25,000 nt of DNA from Owenia fusiformis. Taxonomy: Eukaryota > Annelida > Polychaeta > Sabellida > Oweniidae. Both the position numbers and the translations under genes were made by a program. Of the stretch, positions 21,801-25,000 are shown piece after piece. Positions within the stretch are counted from its first letter, which is position 1, and each line of letters opens with the position of its first letter. A model generated the notes under the pieces. It searched no databases and had not been told where the DNA came from. It saw only the letters and a program-made list of their open reading frames with translations. The stretch lies in assembly GCA_903813345.2 (NCBI GenBank), contig CAIIXF020000241.1, positions 1 to 25,000 of the forward strand. Direction: 5' to 3'.

Positions 21801-23672
21801 ACACATACGGAGGTTCTTTAAATACTTCCTCTTTTATCACCTTAGATCCAGCAAACCATTCAAATTCAACGATTGCATTGAATCCAGCCTCCTCACCATT
21901 TCCATTTTCACCAGTGCCTCCTTCAGTTCCACCACCAGTGCCTCCTTCAGTCCCTACACCAATGCCTCCTTCAGTTCCGCCATCAGTGCCTCCTTCAGTT
22001 CCTCCACCGGTGCCTCCTTCAGTTCCTCCTCCAGTCCCTGCAGCTGCCGCAATGCACCATTCCTCGTTATAACCTGCATCCCCCGGGCAATTAACTTCTT
22101 TTTGACATCCCGGACACGTTATTGTTGCTCCGCCTCCCTCAGTTCCTCCTCCAGTCCCTGCAGCTGCCGCAATACACCATTCCTCGTTATAACCTGCGTC
22201 GCCCGGGCAATTGACTTCTTCTTGACATCCCGGACACGTTATTGTTGCTCCGCCTCCCTCAGTTCCTCCTCCAGTCCCTGCAGCTGCCGCAATGCACCAT
22301 TCCTCGTTATAACCTGCATCGCCCGGGCAATTAACTTCTTTTTGACATCCCGGACACGTTATTGTTGCTCCGCCTCCCTCAGTTCCTCCTCCAGTCCCTG
22401 CAGCTGCCGCAATACACCATTCCTCGTTATAACCTGCATCGCCCGGGCAATTAACTTCTTTTTGACATCCCGGACACGTTATTGTTGCTTCGCCTCCCTC
22501 AGTTCCTCCTCCCTCAGTTCCTCCTCCAGTCCCTGCAGCTGCCGCAATGCACCATTCCTCGTTATAACCTGCGTCGCCCGGGCAATTAACTTCGTCTTGA
22601 CATCCTGGACAGGCAATGCTTGCAGTTGTTGATTTTGTTGTGACTTCAACCGGTCTTTCAGTACAAGTCTCTCCCTCTATGCAATCTGCTTGGCGACGTT
22701 TACGACTTTTTGATGCCAATTTAATTGAGGCCTTCAACACAACTTTGCCATTTTCTATACCACTTGTTATTATTGGGTCTTCCTCGATTTCCATTCCTAA
22801 AAGAAAAACATGGAACTCAAACGCTCTGTTCGAAATGTTTATATTACTGTATCTATTGGATTTTTCCTTTTTAATCTAATCCCTCGGGTATGAGATAATT
22901 ATCTTGAACTGTATTTGCTACTGTAGTTATTTGCTCAAAAGCGCACAAATTCAACTGCTCGCTAATTGATTATGACAAAGCCCAAAACGGCAATAGTATT
23001 TACCTAAATTACACGAATCAATATTGGAACATCCGTATTCGTTTTGGAAATACGCTGATCCTACTTTGACGCCTTTGCCATATCTCGATGCCTTGGGTAC
23101 ATCAATTTGAATCTCCAGGTTTGTCACATCATAATTATTGGTTTCGATAACATAAGCACATGTTTCTCCGTTATGTGTACACGTTTTCGTGACTTTGGCG
23201 CGATTCATCTAGAAAATTAAAATCCATGTGCAAATAAATTAAAAACACACGACACCATTTTTGACCAATGGGATCAGTGATAGTCCAAAAATTAAATTCC
23301 TAGAGTCATTTAATTCGTAATTTTGTGGTACAATGAAACCTTTACCACTTATGAAATTGAATAATATGATGTGAAAATTATCAAGAAACCAATTTATGCC
23401 TATTAATTTCAAGTATCTGACCATCATCTAACTGAGGATAAATGGAAAGAGTCATGATCGCCAAAATGGAGAAAATATTTAATGCAACTCATTGAAGATA
23501 CAAATACTTACTCCAGAGTTTACAATTGAAGTCGGTTGATTAAAGACCAGCAGAATTTTAGATCCAGGTGCCCATGCCCCGTCTTCTCGGACCAAAGTTG
23601 TTCGAACTCTGCGATTTTCCCTATAGTTCCAGGAATCCGAAGCAATCACGGCAAATCCAATACACTCAGTTC
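3814..23672 (-). CDS. VWDE-like: VWDE-like type I transmembrane protein (5'-partial gene, 18 exons)
   Basis: Whole-gene model. Exons on the minus strand, 5' to 3': 23672-23512, 23208-23004, 22796-21757, 21529-21440, 21300-21202, 20569-20479, 19692-19514, 19409-19266, 19097-18897, 18706-18489, 17482-17278, 17061-16909, 15272-15161, 13655-13417, 10305-10063, 8075-7961, 4131-4005, 3883-3814. All exon phases match and the frame ends in TAG, giving about 1,229 residues. Domains seen: four-Cys tandem repeats, Calx-beta-like segment, VWD (NDPHITTFDG ... GLLGFFDKNPRND), EGF (six cysteines), membrane helix, short tail. This order, with VWD before EGF and the motifs around the EGF, is that of VWDE-family proteins. 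Vertebrate VWDE is thought to be secreted and has several EGFs; this one has a single clear EGF and a membrane anchor. The role is inferred only as a cell-surface or matrix adhesion-type protein. The N-terminus is missing. One donor (18896) is GC rather than GT. Confidence 0.85.
4005..4131 (-). CDS. VWDE-like: VWDE-like exon 17: transmembrane helix
   Basis: Acceptor atatacttccag, donor AAAAG|gtatat, phase 1 to 2. Encodes AAECNNLHGT, then about 26 hydrophobic residues (NIVIIVVIVVLTAICLIVAI followed by VAGVLL), then SRHNKKS. An uncharged helix of membrane-spanning length followed at once by Arg, His and Lys is a classic stop-transfer sequence, so the bulk of the protein is extracellular. Confidence 0.87.
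5166..5598. mobile_element. candidate MITE with 18-bp terminal repeats
   Basis: The left end TAGGGGGCATTTCAAAAG and the complement of the right end AAAGGGGTATCTCAAAAG match at 14 of 18 positions, with AATGAT on both sides (5160-5165, 5599-5604). Internal direct and inverted copies of ttaactgtgcaaatgca-like sequence occur near 5199 and 5550. Confidence 0.5.
5890..5910. mobile_element. solitary Tc1-like terminal sequence
   Basis: CACTCCCCTCCATAAGTT after TA is the same terminal motif as in the MITE at 16053, but the following bases diverge and no second end is nearby. Probably a remnant. Confidence 0.45.
7803..7931. mobile_element. palindromic element, family B (short copy)
   Basis: Left arm ggcttaacccactaatttat with gagcaactcatttgaattt pairs with atgagttggtcataaaattg and taggttaacc. 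The sequence matches the inner part of the element at 9376-9577, including ccattcatatttaaatgag. It ends about 30 bases inside the intron from the exon 16 donor. Confidence 0.7.
7961..8075 (-). CDS. VWDE-like: VWDE-like exon 16: Cys-rich juxtamembrane motif
   Basis: Acceptor gcttttatttccag, a strong polypyrimidine tract; donor CGAAAG|gtaact; phase 0 to 1. Encodes RDTCFIDTRCYVHDDLNSAD, then DCERCDSVASQTSWTRSK. The pattern C-x2-D-x2-C-Y ... D-C-x2-C-D-x6-[ST]-x-W-T is the short module that precedes the end of the ectodomain in invertebrate VWDE-like proteins. Four cysteines. Confidence 0.88.
8226..8882 (-). mobile_element. 5'-truncated LINE (non-LTR retrotransposon) tail
   Basis: On the minus strand 8882-8431 encodes an open frame ending with the C-terminal zinc-knuckle of LINE ORF2 (DNKCLCGSTEDTKHFILTCP then RHTPERNK) and a stop at 8433. 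The poly-A tail is seen as the T run at 8226-8242. The frame breaks at 8882; a neighbouring frame carrying SWKLITTQKKEFRPN may continue it, which would mean a frameshift. No reverse transcriptase core remains, so it is dead. A G/C homopolymer lies at about 8385-8403. Confidence 0.8.
9376..9577. mobile_element. palindromic element, family B (long copy)
   Basis: Outer arms ctaagcttgtattcgcgaat (9376) and attcgcgaatacaagcttag (9558-9577) are perfect complements and continue inward through gcaactaacgc, gtcggctaccggattaacct and cataaaata. The centre is asymmetric (about 9460-9500). Confidence 0.85.
10063..10305 (-). CDS. VWDE-like: VWDE-like exon 15
   Basis: Acceptor gtactttttag, donor CATAAG|gtattt, phase 0 to 0, 81 codons. 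The open frame continues upstream of the internal ATG to the acceptor. It encodes IHNGMTVVHNVYTQPATMLA, then FDQVICKLDKSKSKR, LISISNDAETYG and YDSTCMDCSAEGACTHK. The V-S/I-N-D-x3-[YF] ... Y-D-x-x-C-x2-C pattern is the family's continuation after the LTC motif of exon 14. Four cysteines. Confidence 0.9.
10306..13416 (-). other. 3.1-kb intron with inverted/tandem repeat cluster
   Basis: Contains the CGCCTGTGTAGACGTAAATTA-type repeat cluster at 13181-13358 and AT microsatellites (near 10592-10612). 10620-13180 shows only AT-rich sequence. 12410-12660 is locally GC-richer but unassigned. No skipped exon is needed: exons 14 and 15 join in phase and in family-consistent order. Confidence 0.65.
13181..13358. 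repeat. short tandem/inverted repeat cluster
   Basis: Four to five direct copies of a 21-22-bp unit (CGCCTGTGTAGACGTAAATTA-like) at about 13194-13290 are followed by two copies in inverted orientation at about 13318-13355. The block opens with its own palindrome caggcg...cgcctg (13181-13200). Nearly every unit has an ACGT core. It can fold into several alternative hairpins. Confidence 0.8.
13417..13655 (-). CDS. VWDE-like: VWDE-like exon 14: EGF domain and VWDE module
   Basis: Acceptor cttgtttaag, donor ATGCAG|gtagag, phase 1 to 0. The EGF domain at 13647-13567 has cysteine spacing C-x3-C-x5-C-x4-C-x1-C-x8-C and begins CPNNCNGQGECIEGN, a tenascin-like EGF. It is followed by PVCDQTEEDCLEITILGTGF and DTPDLTCKW, which match the VWDE block C-D-x5-C-x5-I/V-x-G-x-x-F-x-D-x-P-x-L-T-C. 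This exon carries the clearest family evidence in the gene. Confidence 0.94.
13656..15160 (-). other. intron with multi-hairpin element
   Basis: A 1,505-bp intron containing the inverted-repeat element at 14702-14848. The rest (13656-14700 and 14850-15160) shows only short chance ORFs. Confidence 0.65.
14702..14848. mobile_element. multi-hairpin foldback element
   Basis: The outer arms gttattcaatga (14702-14713) and tcattgaataac (14837-14848) are perfect complements. Inside, gtgaaatacag (14720, 14776) and ctgtatttcac (14753, 14815) alternate, so two nested or side-by-side hairpins are possible. Confidence 0.75.
15161..15272 (-). CDS. VWDE-like: VWDE-like exon 13
   Basis: Acceptor catattgtag, donor TTTTAG|gtaata, phase 0 to 1, 37 codons plus one base. 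Encodes LAGNTDWAEAALSSLMQKCE, then an Asp/Asn/Glu-rich NENDENSDDAA-like stretch and KVL. The helical D-W-x-E-A-x6-L-x3-C-E pattern continues the conserved helix that follows the C-x2-DI motif of the previous exon. One Cys. Confidence 0.88.
16053..16280. mobile_element. Tc1/mariner-like MITE (family A), 228 bp
   Basis: Ends cactccccttcatacgtttg and caaacttatggaggggagtg are inverted repeats of about 50 bp that continue through agctcccccattgaac. They are flanked by TA on both sides (16051-16052, 16281-16282), the Tc1/mariner target. There is no ORF, so it is non-autonomous. Confidence 0.88.
16580..16884. mobile_element. degenerate relative of family A MITE
   Basis: gctccattccaaaagtttga, then ataactccctctttggac and attaaa, follows the same layout as the family A terminal repeat. 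A partial right end (tctcaaacttttgga, about 16870-16884) is much decayed and lies close to exon 12. Confidence 0.4.
16909..17061 (-). CDS. VWDE-like: VWDE-like exon 12
   Basis: Acceptor gtcttttccag, donor TTCAG|gtttat, phase 0 to 0, 51 codons. Contains DISWPNNGWTNESATEFCNE, then GKGCTTIPNV and QSCVLDIQ. The spacing W-x5-W-T-x3-A-x3-F-C ... C ... C-x2-D-I matches the segment between VWD and EGF in VWDE-type proteins. NES is a possible N-glycosylation site. Three cysteines. Confidence 0.9.
17278..17482 (-). CDS. VWDE-like: VWDE-like exon 11: polybasic, second furin-type site
   Basis: Acceptor aatagatggcag, donor AAAG|gtaagg, phase 2 to 0, 68 codons. The acceptor was chosen over tag two codons upstream because only this one keeps the frame. 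The peptide runs IESSCQHKTDVIAKHRPNAE, then VARTRRKKERNARRRKNRGK followed by RQ, then an acidic PENENVFEYDENFEAK. The basic block holds RTRRKK and ends in RGKR-Q, a good furin-type site. Such a block could also bind heparin (inference). One Cys, which could pair with the region downstream. Confidence 0.83.
17483..18488 (-). other. intron, no recognised content
   Basis: A 1,006-bp intron between the VWD domain and the basic exon. It contains several T-rich runs (near 17958 and 18385). No open, Cys-bearing minus-strand frame with good splice sites stands out. Confidence 0.6.
18489..18706 (-). CDS. VWDE-like: VWDE-like exon 10: end of VWD domain
   Basis: Acceptor attacattttcag, donor TGGAG|gtaag, phase 0 to 2. 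Encodes VHLPTGTRIEIRKSNVFINV, then WVQPSPADF and GLLGFFDKNPRND, the closing block of the VWD domain with its Asp/Asn calcium-type ligands, followed by IKAWR. The family's GLCG is GLLG here, so the usual Cys is missing. The AWRI junction to the next exon matches the SWRI-like motif that follows the VWD in VWDE proteins. Confidence 0.93.
18897..19097 (-). CDS. VWDE-like: VWDE-like exon 9: middle of VWD domain
   Basis: Acceptor ccttctccttcag before GTCCATGTG. The peptide has VHVFYEECGRGSQASCNCGV, then a VFLLHKC stretch; the ASCNCGVA motif is typical of VWDE-type VWD domains. The 3' border is chosen at GAT|gcaagt (GC donor), because it keeps phase 0 and gives a natural RQRYD-VHLPTGT join to the next exon. 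A phase-0 GT alternative (AGT|gttatg) would add two residues; CAACAG|gtttca would break phase with the next exon's strong acceptor. Confidence 0.82.
19266..19409 (-). CDS. VWDE-like: VWDE-like exon 8: start of VWD domain
   Basis: Acceptor atttgttttag, donor GAG|gtttgt, phase 0 to 0, 48 codons. The VWD hallmark NDPHITTFDGKFYNNYLRGE starts at codon 17, followed by FVLYRNKEANQE. Family members usually have GDPH with a Cys shortly before it. Here Gly is replaced by Asn and the preceding RVRDGDVPRARGMSV has no Cys. Confidence 0.92.
19514..19692 (-). CDS. VWDE-like: VWDE-like exon 7 (pre-VWD, Calx-beta-like end)
   Basis: Acceptor ttatatattaag, donor GAG|gtatct, phase 1 to 0. The peptide SGAVPCGVTFTKDNWEEGQ, then the ATQDLVYDRDQTGTVDWM stretch and WKECTIEETE, matches the conserved CG-[VI]-T-x5-W ... 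D-x-x-x-D-x-D-x-T block that precedes the VWD domain in VWDE-like proteins. The Asp-rich YDRDQT suggests a Calx-beta-like, possibly calcium-binding loop (inference). Two cysteines, probably paired. Confidence 0.9.
19693..20478 (-). other. intron, no recognised content
   Basis: A 786-bp AT-rich intron. I see no exon-like Cys-rich frame, transposon ends or tandem repeats in it. Confidence 0.6.
20479..20569 (-). CDS. VWDE-like: VWDE-like exon 6
   Basis: Acceptor tgttcatccag, donor TTCAG|gtaaag, phase 0 to 1, 30 codons plus one base. Encodes VGINSKTSGFRPVKI, then LGTNEEIPQLIVEYS. It continues the Calx-beta-like segment without cysteines. The outgoing base G joins GT of the next exon to make Gly. 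Confidence 0.85.
20570..21201 (-). other. intron with mariner-like terminus
   Basis: A 632-bp intron. Near 20857-20880 it contains cgggtgtcccaaaaacgtca on the plus strand, which looks like a mariner-type terminal sequence. No matching second end was found in the intron. The rest is AT-rich and unassigned. Confidence 0.5.
21202..21300 (-). CDS. VWDE-like: VWDE-like exon 5
   Basis: Acceptor aatttttcag, donor CAG|gtatgc, phase 0 to 0, 33 codons. Contains EGGEVGYVKIKPTLPP and DNITIQ. The EGG-x-V-x-Y-V pattern resembles a Calx-beta-type strand, and NIT is a possible N-glycosylation site. No cysteine is present. Confidence 0.85.
21440..21529 (-). CDS. VWDE-like: VWDE-like exon 4
   Basis: Acceptor ttcaattag, donor GAG|gtaaat, phase 0 to 0, 30 codons. 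It encodes ITIVVKAKEDPSKPFGCPVS followed by PKEPVVAGVE. With the next exons it forms a beta-strand-rich segment before the VWD domain, where VWDE-type proteins have a similar one-Cys stretch. The size and symmetric phase fit a single structural step. Confidence 0.85.
21757..22796 (-). CDS. VWDE-like: VWDE-like exon 3: furin-type site and five four-Cys repeats
   Basis: A large exon of 1,040 nt, acceptor cttttag, donor GAG|gtatgt, phase 1 in and 0 out. It opens with MEIEEDPIITSG, then a basic KSRKRRQADC run that fits a furin-type R-X-K/R-R cleavage site around residues 29-36. After CIEGETC and a Thr-rich stretch come five copies of a 40-residue unit with spacing C-x2-C-x5-C-x10-C (CPGCQKEVNCPGDAGYNEEW, then C), each followed by Ala4-Gly and a GTGGGTEGGG linker. 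A longer Gly/Thr/Glu linker follows, then an acidic GFNAIVEFEWFAG segment. I do not recognise the repeat as a named domain. Each unit could form two disulfides. The exon is much longer than the gene's other exons (70-243 nt), consistent with growth by internal duplication. Confidence 0.9.
21905..22030 (-). repeat. Gly/Thr/Glu linker repeat, about 24-bp units
   Basis: Five or so imperfect 24-bp units (plus-strand core cagtgcctccttcagttcc) encode GGTEGGTG-type steps, some with Asp or Ile substitutions. In the protein they lie after the last four-Cys unit and form a flexible, mildly acidic spacer. They look like an independent expansion of the linker that ends each 120-bp unit. Confidence 0.85.
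22021..22632 (-). repeat. coding tandem repeat, five units of 120 bp
   Basis: Units begin at 22021, 22141, 22261, 22381 and 22501 with exactly 120 bp spacing. The fifth (N-terminal in the protein) carries 12 extra bases, one more TEGG-type linker step. Units differ at only a handful of bases, most of them synonymous (for example TGC/TGT and GAT/GAC). Each has a CCCGGG hexamer. The near identity indicates recent duplication or ongoing homogenisation. Confidence 0.95.
23004..23208 (-). CDS. VWDE-like: VWDE-like exon 2
   Basis: The acceptor is ttttctag directly before ATGAATCGC; the donor is TTTAG|gtaaat. Phase 0 in, phase 1 out, 68 codons plus one base. The ATG is internal, because the preceding exon joins it in frame, so it should not be read as the start of the protein. 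The peptide MNRAKVTKTCTHNGETCAYV contains CTHNGETC, and later SAYFQNEYGCSNIDSC. These four cysteines suggest two disulfides in an extracellular beta-rich module. No domain name can be given with confidence. Confidence 0.85.
23209..23511 (-). other. intron, no recognised content
   Basis: This 303-bp AT-rich intron has gtaagt at its 5' end and ttttctag at its 3' end. I see no coding or repeat signal in it. Confidence 0.7.
23512..23672 (-). CDS. VWDE-like: VWDE-like exon 1 of window (N-terminal region)
   Basis: Acceptor reads gcatttag before GAACTGAG and the donor is GGA|gtaagt, a strong site. The exon starts with two bases of a split codon and ends in phase 0, giving 53 full codons. The peptide begins TECIGFAVIASDSW and ends LLVFNQPTSIVNSG, with an Arg-rich RENRRVR patch. 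This beta-rich, single-Cys stretch fits the conserved N-terminal region of VWDE-like proteins. It is the first exon I can recognise; the incoming split codon proves at least one more exon upstream, in the remaining 1.3 kb or beyond the window. Confidence 0.8.
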
Positions 23673-24186
23673 CTAAATGCAGCAATCAGAGTTAGAGACA
23701 TTTTTAAAGATTAAGCCATGTATCCTTAAACCATTTCATGTTAATCTGAAAGCGTCAAATGTATCACATTTTGATTACTGTCAGTCTTTGATCTAACGAC
23801 GGCATGGCTCTCAGTTTTGGAATATTGAGAACTTTAAAAAAATCACAACACTTCCTTGATTATGATGACAACAAAAGTTTTGATTGTACATGTATGCAAC
23901 GATGCAAAATGTTCATTTTTAAAATTTTCATTACAAAAAGGGAACATTAATTAGCCTTCAGAATGTGCTCTTTAACAAGAATAATCCCCGACATTTCAAT
24001 GAATTCCGATGGATTTATCATTGGGAAATAAAAATGATGTTAGCATTTGATTTATCTTACTTGGCCACACTGGGAAAAATATATGAAAACCTCCATTCAT
24101 CAAACTTTGAGAGCACAGTGGAATCAAGAAAACCAATGGTAAATTGGAAAATGTTCCATATAGTGTGTATGTAACGGAGTAGCTCT
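23673..24186. other. upstream intron sequence, no exon recognised
   Basis: Begins at the exon 1 acceptor and runs to the repeat array. AT-rich, with only short chance ORFs. No VWDE-like frame or splice pair seen. Confidence 0.55.
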
Positions 24187-25000
24187 CGTTAGCTCACATG
24201 GTGAGCTTTTGCAATCGCTCACTTGTCCGTCTGTCAGTCCGTCCGTGCGTGCGTGCGTCCGTCCGTCAACAATAGTGGCACGTTTTAAAACTTCTGTCGA
24301 TAGGATTCCCGTTTTAAGTTATTTTTGTTCAACACCAATGCAGGAAACTTCCCTCTGACTCCTGGTTCAAAAGCTTGCCTATTTTCAAGATGGCCGCCAT
24401 TTTTGTCTCGTGAAATTCATTTTTGACCCATTTCCTAGCTTTACAAATAATGTCAGGTGTCCTGCATTGTTAAAATCCAAGTCAATGTAAAGAGTAGTTA
24501 TATGAAATAATTTTGTTACAAAAAATCAGCAAAAAATTATGTCCATTTTTTTATTTTCAGCCATTTTAGTTAACATTGATTTGCCCATCTGACTCAAAAA
24601 AGCACTTTTCCGTCAACAATAGTGGCACGTTTTAAAACCTCTGTCGATAGGATTTCCGTTTTAAGTTATTTCTGTTCAACATCAATACAGAAAACTCCCC
24701 TATGACTCCTGGTTCAAAAGCTCGCCTATTTTCAAAATGGCCGCCATTTTTCTCTCGTGAAATTCACTTTTGACCCATTTTAGTTAACATTGATTTGACA
24801 ATCTGTCTCGCGGAATCCAGTTTTGAACCATTTGCCTTAAAACCTCTGTCGATAGGATTCCCGTTTTAAGTTATTTTTGTTCAACATCAATACAGAAAAC
24901 TCCCCTCTGACGCCTGGTTCAAAAGCTTGCCTATTTTCAAGATGGCCGCCATTTTTGTCTCGCGAAATTCATTTTTGACCCATTTCCTAGCTTTACAAAT
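24187..25000 (+). repeat. dispersed repeat array (about 160-bp monomers, three copies)
   Basis: Starts with the short palindrome GCTCACATGGTGAGC and a (CGTC/CGTG)n stretch at 24222-24268. Three monomers follow, starting near 24287, 24634 and 24839. Each runs from aaaacctctgtcgataggat through gttcaacatcaatacag, cctggttcaaaagct and atggccgccatttttgt to gaaattcatttttgaccca. No coding frame. A repeat of this kind, with a CGTC-type head, looks like an invertebrate interspersed element. The array runs off the window. Confidence 0.85.

Noticed and set aside
21694-22632. Plus-strand ORF of 312 codons, Ser/Pro/Cys-rich
   Set aside because: It is antisense to exon 3 and open only because the 120-bp coding repeat has no stops in this frame; the minus-strand frame has splice sites and phase agreement.
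23004-23208. ATG at the start of exon 2 as the gene start
   Set aside because: It directly follows a good acceptor and joins exon 1 in phase, so the Met is internal.

Overview
This window is animal (metazoan) nuclear DNA, AT-rich and full of introns. It most likely comes from a marine invertebrate. The evidence is GT-AG introns with phase-matched exons, extracellular vertebrate/invertebrate-type domains (VWD, EGF), and introns packed with MITEs, foldback elements and a truncated LINE. I cannot fix the phylum from sequence alone; a lophotrochozoan, hemichordate or cephalochordate-like source would all fit.

The window is dominated by one gene on the minus strand, running from about 23672 (first exon visible) down to a stop at 3814. 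I assembled 18 exons by eye from acceptor/donor pairs. Every junction keeps the reading frame through to the stop codon, giving about 1,229 residues plus one split codon at the N-terminal edge. The 5' end (signal peptide, promoter, first exons) lies to the right of the window or was not recognised. The product is a type I membrane protein related to the von Willebrand factor D and EGF domain-containing protein (VWDE) family. From N to C it contains: two exons of VWDE N-terminal type; a large exon with a polybasic cleavage-type site and five near-identical 40-residue four-cysteine repeats joined by Gly/Thr/Glu linkers; a beta-rich, Calx-beta-like region over four exons; a VWD domain over three exons; a strongly basic exon with a second furin-type site; a cysteine-containing region; a single EGF domain followed by the VWDE-type module; a short Cys-rich motif; a transmembrane helix; and a 29-residue cytoplasmic tail.

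Region by region: 1-1735 holds a Tc1-like MITE and an array of about 140-bp dispersed monomers. 2285-2504 holds a doubtful Cys-bearing ORF. 2505-3022 is a near-perfect foldback transposon with a 5-bp target duplication. 3402-3813 is the likely 3' UTR. 3814-4131 holds the last two exons. 4132-7960 is a long intron with MITE-like elements. 7961-8075 is an exon. 8226-8882 is a 5'-truncated LINE tail. 9376-9577 is a foldback. Exons then follow at 10063, 13417 and 15161, with repeat clusters in the introns, and become dense from 16909 to 23672. 24187-25000 is a second array of the 140-bp monomers in the opposite orientation to the one at the left end.

No plus-strand gene, tRNA, rRNA or CRISPR is supported. 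The long plus-strand ORFs (for example 21694-22632 and 16943-17518) lie opposite minus-strand exons. The least ordinary items are the homogenised four-cysteine repeats in the large exon, the VWD domain lacking its usual Cys pair, a probable GC-AG intron inside the VWD domain, and several unrelated palindromic elements in the introns.
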